A stretch of 64,000 nt of DNA from assembly GCF_006335015.1 (NCBI RefSeq), contig NZ_VDGT01000019.1, positions 1 to 64,000 on the forward strand, read 5' to 3'. Source of the stretch: Streptomyces sedi. Its GTDB lineage: Bacteria > Actinomycetota > Actinomycetes > Streptomycetales > Streptomycetaceae. Under the pieces are notes generated by a model that saw only the letters and a list, made by a program, of their open reading frames with translations, made no database searches and was not told where the DNA came from. The translations under genes and the position numbers were made by a program. Positions 36,030 to 45,331 of the stretch are shown here, piece by piece; positions within the stretch are counted from its first letter, which is position 1; each line of letters opens with the position of its first letter.

Positions 36030-36554
36030 ATGTCTCCCCTCACCGCCGCGGCCCCCCAGCGTTTCCCGCGATCCGCCGCCGGTGAGGTCGGCTTCCGACT
36101 CCCGGCCGAGCTGAGAGCCGCCGGCGAGGCGCGCCGCCGGGTGCGGGGCGCGCTGGCCTCCTGGGGCGTGCCGGAGGAGACCGCGCGGACCGTGGAGCTG
36201 GTCGTCTCCGAACTGGTCGCCAACGCCGTGCGCCACACCGCCAGCGCCACTGTCGGCGCGCGCCTGTGGGACCGGGGGGACGTGCTGGGCGTCGAGATCA
36301 CCGACGAGCACGCCGGCGCCGAGGGCCCCAGCCGCCGCGCCGCGGCCGAGGAGGACGAGTGCGGACGGGGTCTGGCCCTCGTCGACGCCCTCACCCTGCG
36401 CTGGGGCGTGGTCGCCGAAGGACCCGGTACCGGCCAGCGCGTCTGGGCCGAAGTGCCGCGGGCAGACTGGGAGATGGACGCGGCGACCGGCCGCGCCCCC
36501 CGGCGCCCCACCCCATCCGTCGCCCCCGCCGCCCCCACCGAGCAGAGGTCCTGA
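36030..36554 (+). CDS. RsbW-like ATP-binding protein (anti-sigma type)
   Basis: A 174-residue single-domain protein with the HATPase_c_2 fold, as in anti-sigma factor kinases such as RsbW and SpoIIAB. The N-box is VELVVSELVANAVRHT (about 54-69), the G1 motif ITDEHAGAEGP, and the G2 motif DECGRGLALVDALT. Streptomyces encodes many such proteins, several acting with HTH/DUF397 partners, though none is adjacent here. The ATG at 36030 follows GAAAGG; a longer frame upstream looks non-coding. The Pro/Thr-rich last 30 residues are probably disordered. The following small gene may be co-transcribed. Confidence 0.85.
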   Translation: MSPLTAAAPQRFPRSAAGEVGFRLPAELRAAGEARRRVRGALASWGVPEETARTVELVVSELVANAVRHTASATVGARLWDRGDVLGVEITDEHAGAEGPSRRAAAEEDECGRGLALVDALTLRWGVVAEGPGTGQRVWAEVPRADWEMDAATGRAPRRPTPSVAPAAPTEQRS

Positions 36555-36563
36555 CGCCACCCC

Positions 36564-36992
36564 ATGGTTTCCCTCACCCACCCCGCCTCCCGCCCGCGCC
36601 ATCTGCGGGCCCTGCACAGCCGCCGCCCCGGCTGGCTGGAGAGTGACGTCGTCGAGATGCCCAGGGAGGACGGCCTGCGCGTACTGGGCGCCCTGCCCCG
36701 CCCCGGCGCCATCTTCTCCGTGGGCACCAGCTGGTGGTGGCCGGTGCCGACCGGCTCCCAGACCGGTATGCGCTGGCCGGCTCCCTCCCGTTACCTCACC
36801 GACGTGCGGCTCGCCGTCGCCGCGCCGCCCGAGTGGGCCGGGGAGGGCCTGTGGGCGCCCCGGCTGATCCACTGGCCGCACCACGGCATCCCCTACAGCC
36901 AACCGCTGATCCTCTTCGTCTCCATGTGCCGTCTCGCCGGCGTTGACCCCGTCGAGACCACCAGCCCGGCCGGCGACCTCACGGCGAACTGA
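36564..36992 (+). CDS. Hypothetical protein downstream of the ATPase
   Basis: A 142-residue soluble protein of unknown family starting 9 bases after the ATPase stop, hence likely co-transcribed. It has an aromatic core (GTSWWWPVPTGSQTGMRWP, about 53-71) and a hydrophobic C-terminal block (HHGIPYSQPLILFVSMCRLAG). The clear conserved-looking motifs suggest a genuine gene. I cannot assign a function; partner of the anti-sigma-type ATPase is one possibility. Confidence 0.65.
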   Translation: MVSLTHPASRPRHLRALHSRRPGWLESDVVEMPREDGLRVLGALPRPGAIFSVGTSWWWPVPTGSQTGMRWPAPSRYLTDVRLAVAAPPEWAGEGLWAPRLIHWPHHGIPYSQPLILFVSMCRLAGVDPVETTSPAGDLTAN

Positions 36993-37065
36993 GCACCGTT
37001 CGCCCCACGCCGGCCCCTCCTGCGGGGCGGGAATCGTGAGGGCGCGCCAGGCGTTCCCACGGAAC

Positions 37066-38103
37066 ATGAGCACCCCGCCCGACCCCGTTCCGCCGCCGCC
37101 CCGGGCCCTGGCCGCGACCCGCTGGTCCGTGCTGGACCGCGCGCTGGTGCGCGCCGGGCGCCCGCCGGCCGAGGCGCTGCGCGGCACGGTCGACTTCGCG
37201 CGGGAGGTCGAACGGCTCGGCTACCACCGCTTCTGGGTCGCGGAGCACCACGCCGTGCCCGGCGTCGCGGGCGCCGCTCCCACCGTGCTGGCCGCCGCCG
37301 TGGCCTCCGCCACCTCCCGCATCCGGGTCGGCACGGGGGGAGTGATGCTGCCGAACCACCCGCCGCTGGTCGTCGCCGAGCAGTTCGGGGTCCTCGCCTC
37401 CCTCTTCCCCGACCGGATCGACATGGGGCTCGGCCGTTCCGTCGGCTTCACCGGCGCGGTGCGGCGCGCGCTGGGCACCGAACGCGAGGCCATGGAGGAC
37501 TTCGCCGCCCAACTCGCCGAGCTGCTGCGCTACTTCGACGGCACCGGCCCGGTGCGCGCCGTGCCGGCGCAGGGCGTCGCCGTGCCGGCGTTCGTGCTGG
37601 CCGGCCGCGCCGGCGCCGACACCGCGGCCGACCTCGGCCTCCCGCTGGTGCTGGCCGCCTCGGCCGACCGGGAACGCACCCGTCAGACCGCCGACCGCTA
37701 CCGGGCGCGCTTCACCCCGCGCACCGCCGGGGACCGGCCCCGGCTGCTGCTCGCCGTCAACGTGGCCGTCGCCGCGACCGAGGAGGAGGCCCGCCGCCGC
37801 CAGCTCCCCGAGGCGTGGGCCGTGGTCCACTCCCGCACCCGGGGCGACTTCCCCCCGCTCCCGCCGCCGGAGGAGGTCGCGGGGCGCCGGTTGACCGAAC
37901 GCGAGGACCGCTATCTGGGCGACGCCCTGGCCGGGCAGGTCAGCGGCACCGAGGCCACCGTCGCCGCGCGCCTGGCCGAGCTGGTCGCCGCGACCGGGGC
38001 GGAGGAGGTCATGGTCACCTTCGCCACCCACGACCCGGCCCAACAGCTGGACTCCTACCGCCGGTTGGCCCGCGCCGTCGGCATCGCCGGCGCCGGGGCG
38101 TAG
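37066..38103 (+). CDS. LLM-class flavin-dependent oxidoreductase
   Basis: A 345-residue enzyme of the bacterial luciferase-like superfamily, which uses FMN or F420. The N-terminal region has GYHRFWVAEHHAVPGVAG, where the EHH pair is typical of the alkanal-monooxygenase-like group. SRIRVGTGGVMLPNHPPLVVAEQFG and IDMGLGRS match the barrel strands, and a C-terminal ATGAEEVMV block follows. The substrate is unknown. The ATG at 37066 has a weak ribosome site but the upstream extension is not protein-like. It converges on the carboxyltransferase gene with only 22 bases between. Confidence 0.88.
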   Translation: MSTPPDPVPPPPRALAATRWSVLDRALVRAGRPPAEALRGTVDFAREVERLGYHRFWVAEHHAVPGVAGAAPTVLAAAVASATSRIRVGTGGVMLPNHPPLVVAEQFGVLASLFPDRIDMGLGRSVGFTGAVRRALGTEREAMEDFAAQLAELLRYFDGTGPVRAVPAQGVAVPAFVLAGRAGADTAADLGLPLVLAASADRERTRQTADRYRARFTPRTAGDRPRLLLAVNVAVAATEEEARRRQLPEAWAVVHSRTRGDFPPLPPPEEVAGRRLTEREDRYLGDALAGQVSGTEATVAARLAELVAATGAEEVMVTFATHDPAQQLDSYRRLARAVGIAGAGA

Positions 38104-38125
38104 ACCCCCGCCACGCGGAGCACGG

Positions 38126-39448
38126 TCACCCCACGACGCCCCTGGCCAGCCCCATCGCGACCAGGTCGCCCGGGCGCAGCCGCAGCAGGTCGGCGACCTC
38201 CGCCACCACGGCCGGGTCGGAGGCGTCGCGCTTGAGTACGGCCGCCGCCGGCTCAGGCGCCAGCACCGAGTAGTAGCTCTCCGGCGCCACCCAGGTCCGG
38301 TCCGGCGCGGTCAGCGCCACCGCGCCCCCCGAGCCGCCCTCGCCGACCAGCAGCGTCGTGACGGGCACCCGGCACCCCGCCAGCGCGGTGATCGTCTCGG
38401 CGATCGCCGCGCCCACCCCGTCCCGTTCCGCTGCCTCGTCGTTGGCGGCGCCCGGGGTGTCGACCAGGGTGAGCACCGGAACGGACAGCCGGTCGGCGAG
38501 GCGGATCAGCCGCGTCGCCGACCGGAAACCAGCGGGCGTGGTGCGCGTGCCGAGCTGGGCGACATAGCCGGCGGCCCGCCCGCCGCTCTCCCCGAAGCCG
38601 ACCAGCAGCCCCGGATCGACGCAGGCCAGCGGCGCCAGCCGGTCGAAGGCGACCGCCAGATAGGCGCGCACGCCCGGCCGGTCCGCCGCCCTGGCCCTGG
38701 TCACCGCCTCCCAGCCGGTGCGCGGCGGCTCGGCCCCGCGCGGCGGCCGTGGCGGCTCGACGGGCCCCCTGGCCGGCCGGGTCAGCAGCGCCAGCCACCC
38801 GGCGACCGCCCCCGGCAGCTCCTCGGCCGGCACCAGCGCGTCCACCTGGCCGACGGCGGCCTGCGCCCGCGCGGTGTAGGCCGCCGGGTCGGCGTCGGGC
38901 GGCCTGACCCGGGCGCCCGAGAAGCCCACCTGCACCTCCGGCAGCGCCAGTCGCACGTCGGCACCCGCGCCCAACGTCGCCCAGGCGCCGCCGGTCACCG
39001 GACCGGCCAGCACCGCCAGATGCGGCAGCCCGGCGTCCCGGAGCCGCACCATCTCCCGTGCGATCACCTGGAGTTGGGTCAGGGCGTGCATCCCCTCCTG
39101 GACCCGGGTCCCGCCCGAGGCCAGCAGCGAGACGACCGGCAGCCCCAGGTCGCGCGCGGTGCGCAGCGCGGCCCCGATCCGCTCCCCGGCCGCGCGGCCG
39201 ATGGACCCCCCCAGAAAGCCGAACTCGAAGGCCAGCACCACGGCCTCGCACCCGCCGACCCGCCCGACCCGCGCCAGCACCGACTCCGAGGCGCCGGAAC
39301 GCTCAGCCGCCCGCCGCCTGCTCGCGTCGTAACCGGGCCAGCCGAGCGGCCCGTCCACCGGCCCGGCGCCGTCCCTGACCGGCAGCGGCGCCGCGCCCGG
39401 CGCCAGCAGCTCCAGCAACTCCCGCGCGGGGCGGGCGGTCCGGCTCAC
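38126..39448 (-). CDS. Acyl-CoA carboxyltransferase, fused alpha and beta halves
   Basis: A 440-residue carboxyl transferase with two crotonase-fold halves. The first (about 60-200) has the GGSIGRAAGERI and SLLASGGTRVQEGMHAL oxyanion region typical of AccD; the second (about 245-430) has the GFRSATRLIRLAD, DTPGAANDEAAER and LLVGEGGSGGAVAL motifs typical of AccA. It should transfer carboxyl groups to acetyl-CoA or a similar thioester. No biotin carrier or carboxylase gene is nearby. Its GTG start overlaps the matB stop by 4 bases, so the two are co-translated. In S. coelicolor a carboxyltransferase also neighbours matB. Confidence 0.85.
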   Translation of the reverse strand: MSRTARPARELLELLAPGAAPLPVRDGAGPVDGPLGWPGYDASRRRAAERSGASESVLARVGRVGGCEAVVLAFEFGFLGGSIGRAAGERIGAALRTARDLGLPVVSLLASGGTRVQEGMHALTQLQVIAREMVRLRDAGLPHLAVLAGPVTGGAWATLGAGADVRLALPEVQVGFSGARVRPPDADPAAYTARAQAAVGQVDALVPAEELPGAVAGWLALLTRPARGPVEPPRPPRGAEPPRTGWEAVTRARAADRPGVRAYLAVAFDRLAPLACVDPGLLVGFGESGGRAAGYVAQLGTRTTPAGFRSATRLIRLADRLSVPVLTLVDTPGAANDEAAERDGVGAAIAETITALAGCRVPVTTLLVGEGGSGGAVALTAPDRTWVAPESYYSVLAPEPAAAVLKRDASDPAVVAEVADLLRLRPGDLVAMGLARGVVG

Positions 39449-40893
39449 ACCAGCTCCCGCTTGAGCACCTTGCCCAGCTCGTTGCGCGGCAGCGCCGCCA
39501 GGAACCGCACCTCGCGCGGACGCTTGTGCGCCGCCAGCTGACCGACCACGTGCTCGCTCAACTCCTCCAGCGTGGGCGGGGCTTCGGGATCCCTCGGCAC
39601 CACCCAGGCCACCACCCGCTCCCCCAGGTCGGGGTCGGGCGCGGCCGTCACAGCGGCCTCGGCCACGCCCGGGTGCGCCAGCAGCACGTTCTCGATCTCG
39701 CCCGCGCCGATCTTGTAGCCGCCGCTCTTGATCAGGTCGGTCGAACGGCGCCCCACGATCCGGTAGCCGCCCGTGGAGTCCCGCGTCGCGACGTCCCCGG
39801 TGCGGAACCAGCCCTCCGCGTCGAACGCGCCGGCCGTCGCCTCCGGCTGGTTGAGATAGCCGCTGAAGAGGTTCGGGCCGCGCACCTGGATCTCGCCGAC
39901 CGTCTCGCCGTCCCCCGCCTCCAACGGGCGCCCCGCGTCGTCCGCCAGCCGCACCTCGACGCCCGGCAGCGCCACCCCGACCGTGCCGGTCGCCGGCGGG
40001 CCGTCCGCGCGGACGCTGGTGTTCATCAGCGTCTCCGTCATCCCGTAACGCTCCACGACCCGGCGGCCGGTCGCCCGCCAGATCCGCTCGTGGTCGGTCA
40101 GTGGCAGCGGCGCCGAGCCGGAGACCAGCAGCCGCGCCCCGGCCAGCGCCCCGGCCAGCGCGCCGTCCCGCTCCGCCGCCTCGGCCAGCCGGTGGTACAT
40201 CGTCGGCACCCCGAAGAGCATCGTGCCGCCCGAGGCCAGCGCGGAACGCACCCCGTCCGCCGAGAAGCGGCCCAGATGGCGCACCGTCCCACCGCGCCGC
40301 AACGGGCCCAGCACGCCCAGCACCAACCCGTGCACGTGGAAGAGCGGCAGCCCGTGCACCACCACGTCGTCACCGGTCCAGTCCCAGGCGTCGGCGAGCG
40401 CGTCGAGCGTGGCCGCCACGGCCCGCCGGGAGAGCGACACGCCCTTGGGCGGCCCCGTGGTGCCCGAGGTGTAGACGACCAGCGCCGGCTGCTCGGGGTC
40501 GACGGCGGGCGCGGCGGGCGGCTCCCGGCCGTCGCCCGCCGCCTCGACGGCCACCGCGACCACCGGCAACTCCGCGAGCGCCGGCGGGAGTTCGGCGCCG
40601 GGCTCGGCCAGCACCAGCGAGGGCTCGCTGTCGCCGACCACATGGGCCAGCTCCCGCGCCCCGCTGCGCGGGTTGAGCGGGACCACCGGCACGCCGGCCG
40701 ACAGGGCGGCGACCACCGCGACGGCGGTGCCGGGCGTCGGGGTCGCCCACACCGCGACCCGGGACTGGTCGCGCAGCGTCTCGGCGAGCGTGAGGGCCGC
40801 CGAGCGCAGCGCCGGGTAGTCGAGTATCTGGTCACCGAAGTGCAGCGCGGGCTTGGCCGGAGCGACGTCCAAGGCCGGGAACAGGCAACTCAT
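39445..40893 (-). CDS. matB: Malonyl-CoA synthetase (MatB-like)
   Basis: A 482-residue adenylate-forming enzyme making malonyl-CoA or methylmalonyl-CoA from the free acids, ATP and CoA. The P-loop is VVYTSGTTGPPKG, then GLPLFHVHGLVLGVLGPLRR, FGVPTMYHR, ERYGMTETLMNTS and WFRTGDVA; the catalytic Lys lies in LGKVLKREL at the end. Sequence and length closely match the Streptomyces MatB that I know, including the MSxLFPAL start and DLIKSGGYKIGAGEIEN. With the carboxyltransferase it probably supplies extender units for polyketide or fatty-acid synthesis. Confidence 0.93.
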   Translation of the reverse strand: MSCLFPALDVAPAKPALHFGDQILDYPALRSAALTLAETLRDQSRVAVWATPTPGTAVAVVAALSAGVPVVPLNPRSGARELAHVVGDSEPSLVLAEPGAELPPALAELPVVAVAVEAAGDGREPPAAPAVDPEQPALVVYTSGTTGPPKGVSLSRRAVAATLDALADAWDWTGDDVVVHGLPLFHVHGLVLGVLGPLRRGGTVRHLGRFSADGVRSALASGGTMLFGVPTMYHRLAEAAERDGALAGALAGARLLVSGSAPLPLTDHERIWRATGRRVVERYGMTETLMNTSVRADGPPATGTVGVALPGVEVRLADDAGRPLEAGDGETVGEIQVRGPNLFSGYLNQPEATAGAFDAEGWFRTGDVATRDSTGGYRIVGRRSTDLIKSGGYKIGAGEIENVLLAHPGVAEAAVTAAPDPDLGERVVAWVVPRDPEAPPTLEELSEHVVGQLAAHKRPREVRFLAALPRNELGKVLKRELV

Positions 40894-40953
40894 CCGCTCA
40901 TGCTAAGCGCGGCACGGCCCCCTCAGGGGGCCGACCGGCCTTCGTGGCGGGGG

Positions 40954-41724
40954 CTACCCGCCGGTCACCTCGGGGAAGAAGTTCTGGAACGCCTCCGTGG
41001 AGTCGCCGAGCGCGCGGGCGTAGGGCGCGTCGAAGTACCAGATGAGGAAGAGCAGAAAGGTGATCAGCGCGCTGAAGAGCCCGGCCAGCAGCAACTCCCT
41101 GCCGGAGCGCTGGATCTGGAGGGTGAAGACCATGCCGACGGTCACCGCCGCGCCCGCCAGCAGCCCGACCCACACCACGGCCGGCATGGTGGACTCCGCG
41201 CTCTGGCCGCGCCCGGCCCGCGCCTCGTCGACGTCCGCCGCCTCGTCGAGCAGCGCCTGGTAGGCGGTGACCTCGGCGAGGGTGGTCGGCTCGCGCTCGG
41301 CGACGGTCTCGCGCAGCGACGCGAGCAACTCCTCGCCCTCGTCCGTGAGTTCGTTGGCGTCCAGCATGTGGTCCCACTCCGGGCCGACGGTCTGCGCGAC
41401 ATAGGAGTCGACCGCCGCGCGGATCTCCGTCGCGTGCTCGTCGGGGAAGACGGCGGCGCGCTCGGTCATCTCGTGCAGTCCCTGGGCCTCCTGCCGCACC
41501 CACTCGTCGGCGGCGGACCGTTCCTCCCAGACCCCGGCGATGGCCAGGCCCAGCACGATCGCGTAGACCACGCCGATCATCATCGTCATGTACTCGATGA
41601 CGTCGGGTGTCTCGCTCGGGTCGTCCTGCCGTGTGCTCTGCCGCCGCTGCCGCAGTACGGCGACGATCAGCACCACCGAGCAGGTGGCGAGGACGGCGAG
41701 GGTGAGGACCAGCCATTCGGACAT
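40954..41724 (-). CDS. DUF4239-type membrane protein
   Basis: A 256-residue membrane protein. Two helices lie near the N-terminus (about 4-24 and 45-66) and two near the C-terminus (about 176-196 and 207-229), with a soluble acidic helical domain of about 110 residues between. This layout and the WEERSAADEWVRQEAQ segment match the DUF4239 (bestrophin-like) family of unknown, possibly channel, function. It follows the proline-rich secreted protein gene by 18 bases and is probably in an operon with it. Confidence 0.8.
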   Translation of the reverse strand: MSEWLVLTLAVLATCSVVLIVAVLRQRRQSTRQDDPSETPDVIEYMTMMIGVVYAIVLGLAIAGVWEERSAADEWVRQEAQGLHEMTERAAVFPDEHATEIRAAVDSYVAQTVGPEWDHMLDANELTDEGEELLASLRETVAEREPTTLAEVTAYQALLDEAADVDEARAGRGQSAESTMPAVVWVGLLAGAAVTVGMVFTLQIQRSGRELLLAGLFSALITFLLFLIWYFDAPYARALGDSTEAFQNFFPEVTGG

Positions 41725-41742
41725 CGAACGGTCTCCCTGGGG

Positions 41743-42351
41743 CTACGAGACGCGGGAACGGGCACGGGAACGGGGGCGGAGCGCGGCGGCTGCCAGGACC
41801 GCGGGGGTGACGACCAGCAGCATCCGGCTGACCACCGACTGCTTCGGGGCGGGCGGCGGAGCGGCGGACACGGTGCGGACGGCCGCCGACAGCGGCAGGG
41901 TCGCCGCAGGCGGCGGGGGAGCGGGCTCTCCCGGCTCCTCCGGCTCCCCGGGCGGCGCCGGATCGTCCGGTGTCCCGGGAGTCCCGGGGGGCGGCTCCGG
42001 GCCGGCCGGGGGCGGTGGGTCCTCGGGCTCCGGGGCGGCCGGCGGCGCTGGCGCTTCGCCCGGGGGCGCGGACGGGGGCTCGGGACCCGGTTCCGGCGGC
42101 GGGGGCTGGGGCTCCTCGGCCGGCGGCGACGGCGACGGGCTCGGCTCGGGCGGCGGGGGAGTCGGCTCGGGCTCCGGGGTGCGGCAGTCCCAGAAGACCG
42201 GCTCACCCGCGATCGCGCACGAGTCGCCCGGCCGCCCGGCCGCCGACGCCTGCCCCCCGAACCCGGCCACCAGCGACACGGCGGCGCCGAAGGCGCCGAG
42301 GGTGTTCCGCCACGTTCGCCACGCGCTCGTCGTTCGCTGCCCACTCGTCAC
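41743..42351 (-). CDS. Secreted proline-rich protein with C-terminal membrane anchor
   Basis: A 202-residue exported protein. A basic N-terminus and hydrophobic helix (TLGAFGAAVSLVAGFGGQASA) form the signal peptide. A short Cys-containing head (two Cys) follows, then about 90 residues dominated by PEP and PPP repeats that should span the cell wall as a rigid rod. The end is a hydrophobic helix plus the basic tail RPRSRARSRVS, a typical membrane anchor without sortase motif. The GTG at 42351 with AGGAT before it is preferred over the GTG at 42372. Paired with the DUF4239 gene. Role unknown, likely structural. Confidence 0.7.
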   Translation of the reverse strand: MTSGQRTTSAWRTWRNTLGAFGAAVSLVAGFGGQASAAGRPGDSCAIAGEPVFWDCRTPEPEPTPPPPEPSPSPSPPAEEPQPPPPEPGPEPPSAPPGEAPAPPAAPEPEDPPPPAGPEPPPGTPGTPDDPAPPGEPEEPGEPAPPPPAATLPLSAAVRTVSAAPPPAPKQSVVSRMLLVVTPAVLAAAALRPRSRARSRVS

Positions 42352-42519
42352 GGGTCGATCCTGACGCCCCACCCGTCACGGAGCGGCCGTTGCGCTAGCT
42401 TTTCGCCTTATCCGGTGAACCGATCAACCCCTGCGGGGGGTCACTCGTTCTTCCGTGCGTGCAAGTCCACGCCGTCGAGCGGCAGTTGAGGCGCGGGCGC
42501 CCTCGCTCTCCGGGGCGGC

Positions 42520-43737
42520 TCAGCCCGTTCGACCGGCCCGTCCGGCCGCCAGCAGGCGTGCCGGGTCGTCGAGCGCCGTGCGCACGGCGAGGCCGGCGGC
42601 GCCGCGCAGCGGTCCGTCGGGGCCCAACGGCGAGGCGGTCACCGGCAGCGGGGTCTCCCGGCCGCCGGCCGCCACCGCCGTGCGCCGGCCCAACTCCCGC
42701 CGCAGCGGCGGGAGCAGCCACGGCGCCAGCCGGGTGAGGGTGCCGCCGATCACCACCCGGCGCGGGTCCAGCAGGTTGACCGCGCCGGAGAGCGCGATGC
42801 CCAGCGCGGTGCCGGCGCGGCGCACCGCCCGCAGCGCGGTCGGCTCGCCCGCCTCGCAGCGCGCGGTGAGCGCGCCCAGCCGCACCCCGGGGCCCGGCTC
42901 GATGCCGGCGGCGCGCAGCACCGCCTCCTCGCCGGCGTAGGTCTCCAGGCAGCCGCGCCCGCCGCAGCCGCAGGCCGGCCCCTCGGGCCGCACCGGCACA
43001 TGCCCCAACTCGCCCGCGAACCCGTGGGCGCCGCTGAGGAGTTGGCCGTCCAGCACCACGCAGGCGCCGATGCCGATCTGCGCCGACACGTAGACGAAGC
43101 CGTCGGCCGCCGACTCGGCGCGCGACCACAGCTCGGCGAGCCCGCCCAGGCTGGCCTCGTTGTGGACGGTGACCTCGCCGAGGTCGTCGGGGAGCAGCCC
43201 GCCCAGCTCGACGTTCCGCCACCCCAGGTTGGGCGCCCGCAGCACGGTGGTGCCGTCCCGCGGCACCAGGCCCGGCACGGCCACCGCCAGCCCGGCCGGG
43301 CGGAGCCCGACACCGTCGGCCTCCGCCCGGGCCCGGCGGGCCAGCGCCCGCAACTCGGCGAGCACCGCCTCCGGCGGGCGGTGCTGGGCGCGGAACTCCT
43401 TCTCCACCCGGACCCTGATCTCGCCGCGCAGGTCGGCGGCGCAGACCGCGAGGTGGTCCACCCCGATCTCGGCGCCGAAGCCGCACGGTCCCCGGTCCGT
43501 CAGCCGCAGCTGGCTGCCCGGCCGGCCGACCGACCCCGAGCGTCCCGGCCCCTCCTCCACCAGCAGTCGCCCGCGCAGCAGTTCGTCCACCAGGGTGGAG
43601 ACCGCCGCCCTGGTCAGCCCGATGCGGGCGGCCACCGAGGCGCGCGAGAGCGGCCCCTCGGAGGCGAGCGTGTGCAGGACCCGCGAGAGGTTGAGCTGAC
43701 GCATCGCCGACTGCGACGTGGGCGCCGGTTGGACCAC
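42520..43737 (-). CDS. xylR: ROK-family repressor, probable XylR
   Basis: A 405-residue regulator with an N-terminal winged helix (about 12-75: SRASVAARIGLTRAAVSTLV) and a ROK sugar-kinase-like domain. ROK motifs include the GIGACVVLDGQLLSGAHGF region, the zinc-type signature GELGHVPV then CGCGGRGCLETYAG with its Cys set, and a C-terminal GGTLT phosphate block. Position directly after xylB and opposite xylA indicates a xylose-responsive repressor. The GTG start at 43737 has GGGAG just upstream; ATG at 43704 is the alternative. It lies 50 bases after xylB and is probably co-transcribed with it. Confidence 0.88.
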   Translation of the reverse strand: MVQPAPTSQSAMRQLNLSRVLHTLASEGPLSRASVAARIGLTRAAVSTLVDELLRGRLLVEEGPGRSGSVGRPGSQLRLTDRGPCGFGAEIGVDHLAVCAADLRGEIRVRVEKEFRAQHRPPEAVLAELRALARRARAEADGVGLRPAGLAVAVPGLVPRDGTTVLRAPNLGWRNVELGGLLPDDLGEVTVHNEASLGGLAELWSRAESAADGFVYVSAQIGIGACVVLDGQLLSGAHGFAGELGHVPVRPEGPACGCGGRGCLETYAGEEAVLRAAGIEPGPGVRLGALTARCEAGEPTALRAVRRAGTALGIALSGAVNLLDPRRVVIGGTLTRLAPWLLPPLRRELGRRTAVAAGGRETPLPVTASPLGPDGPLRGAAGLAVRTALDDPARLLAAGRAGRTG

Positions 43738-43787
43738 CTGGACTCCCGTGCTGTTGAGCGGGCGTTGACCCCGCGTTGCCCCGCGGC

Positions 43788-45221
43788 TCAGTGGCGCCGC
43801 AGCAGCGCGTCCGCGTCCGCGAGGGTCGCCCCCAGCCTCTCCAGCGCCGCCTCGTCCCTGGCGACGGCCGGCAGCGAGGGCCCGCTTGCGGTGTCCCAGT
43901 CGCGCGCCACGGCAGCCGCCTCCCGGCCCAGCAGCAGCCCGGCGGCCTGCGCGGCGGCGCCGAGCGCCACCAGCTCCTCGGCCACCGGCACCCGCACCGG
44001 GCGCCCCGAGAGCCGGCGGACCGTCTCCCGCCACGCGGTGCCCCTGGCGCCGCCGCCGATCAGCAGGATCGGGGCCTCGGGGTCGGCCCCCTCGTCGAGG
44101 ACCAGGTCGAGCGCCTTCAACAGCGCGAAGACCGCCCCGTCGTAGGCGGCCTGGAGCAGCTGGCCCGCGCTCGTGTCGTGCCGCAGCCCGTGGAGCAGGC
44201 CGGAGGCGTAGGGCAGGTCGGGGGTCCGCTCCCCGTCGAGGAACGGCAGCACCACGGCCTCCCCGCCGGCCTCCACCGCCTCCCGGTCGCGGCCCAGCAG
44301 CGCGGCGAACCGGTCGACGGCGAGCGTGCAGTTGAGGGTGCAGGCCAGCGGGAGGAACGCGGAGCCGGCGTCGGCGAAGCCGGCGACCGTGCCGGTCGGG
44401 TCGGACGGGCGGCGCTCGGAGACCGCGTAGACCGTCCCCGAGGTGCCCAGGCTGAGCACCGGGGTACCGGAGACGAGGCCGAGGCCGAGCGCCCCCGCCA
44501 TGTTGTCGCCCGTGCCGGCGGCCACCGGGATGCCGGCGGGCAGCGGCAGCCCCTCGGCGACCGTGCCCGCGGCCTCGCCCTGGCCGACGACCCGGGGCAG
44601 CAGCGCCGGGTCGAGGCCGACATGGGAGAGGACGCCCTCGTCGTAGCTCTCGGTCGCCGTCGACCACCAGCCGCTGCCCGAGACGTCACCCCGGTCCGTG
44701 GTGCCGGCGGTCACCGGATGCCCGGCGAGCCGCCCGGTGAGGTAGTCGTGCGGCAGCCGCACCGCCCGGGTCGCGGCGGCGGCGTCCGGCTCGTGCTCGG
44801 TCAGCCACGCCCACTTGGTCACCGTGAACGAGGCGGCCGGCACGCTGCCGACCCGCTCGGCCCACGCCTCGGGGCCACCCAAGTCGGCCAGCAGCCTGTC
44901 GCGTTGGGGCGCCGAGCGGGTGTCGTTCCACAGCAGCGCGTTGCGCACCGGGCGGCCGTCGGCGCCCAGCGTCACCAGCCCGTGCTGCTGGCCCGCGACC
45001 GCGACGGCCGCGGCGCGCCGCGCCGGCTCCCCGCACTGGGCGAGCGCCGCGGTCAGCGCCTCCCACCACACCTCGGGGTCGCTGTCGTGCGCGGCGGTCA
45101 CCTGGTGCGGGGCCTGGCCCCTGGCGACCACGGCGCCGCTGGCGGAGTCCACCACCAGCACCTTGGTGGACTGGGTCGAGCTGTCCACGCCGACCACCAG
45201 GGGGCCTTCTGCTGCGGTCAT
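43788..45221 (-). CDS. xylB: Xylulokinase
   Basis: A 477-residue FGGY-family sugar kinase that phosphorylates D-xylulose to xylulose 5-phosphate. The N-terminal VVGVDSSTQSTKVLVVD phosphate loop, GQQHGLVTLG and LLWNDTRS substrate region, AAGTGDNMAGALG and C-terminal LIGGGARGTAWRET motifs are all present. Length is normal for the family. It is divergent from xylA across a 110-base control region containing TGTTAACA, giving the usual isomerase/kinase pair feeding the pentose phosphate pathway. An ATG with GGAAGGACC upstream fits the start. Confidence 0.95.
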   Translation of the reverse strand: MTAAEGPLVVGVDSSTQSTKVLVVDSASGAVVARGQAPHQVTAAHDSDPEVWWEALTAALAQCGEPARRAAAVAVAGQQHGLVTLGADGRPVRNALLWNDTRSAPQRDRLLADLGGPEAWAERVGSVPAASFTVTKWAWLTEHEPDAAAATRAVRLPHDYLTGRLAGHPVTAGTTDRGDVSGSGWWSTATESYDEGVLSHVGLDPALLPRVVGQGEAAGTVAEGLPLPAGIPVAAGTGDNMAGALGLGLVSGTPVLSLGTSGTVYAVSERRPSDPTGTVAGFADAGSAFLPLACTLNCTLAVDRFAALLGRDREAVEAGGEAVVLPFLDGERTPDLPYASGLLHGLRHDTSAGQLLQAAYDGAVFALLKALDLVLDEGADPEAPILLIGGGARGTAWRETVRRLSGRPVRVPVAEELVALGAAAQAAGLLLGREAAAVARDWDTASGPSLPAVARDEAALERLGATLADADALLRRH

Positions 45222-45287
45222 CGCGCTCGGTCCTTCCGTAAGCCACGGGCGAGGGGGGTTCCTAAGGTGGGCCCTCGCATACTAATT

Positions 45288-45295
45288 TGTTAACA
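45288..45295. promoter_or_regulatory. Palindrome TGTTAACA in the xylA/xylB control region
   Basis: A perfect 8-bp palindrome in an AT-rich patch (CATACTAATTTGTTAACAG) between the divergent xylA and xylB starts. ROK-type XylR sites are AT-rich inverted repeats in such positions, so this is the likeliest operator. Confidence 0.45.
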
Positions 45296-45331
45296 GCCAT
45301 GACGAAATACTGGGGAGCCGAGGAGCCGCCA

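Noticed and set aside
39526..42489. A 987-codon plus-strand open frame
   Set aside because: It lies antisense to matB, the DUF4239 gene and the proline-rich gene, all with clear family motifs. Its composition is Arg/His/Pro-rich and it is an artefact of high GC.
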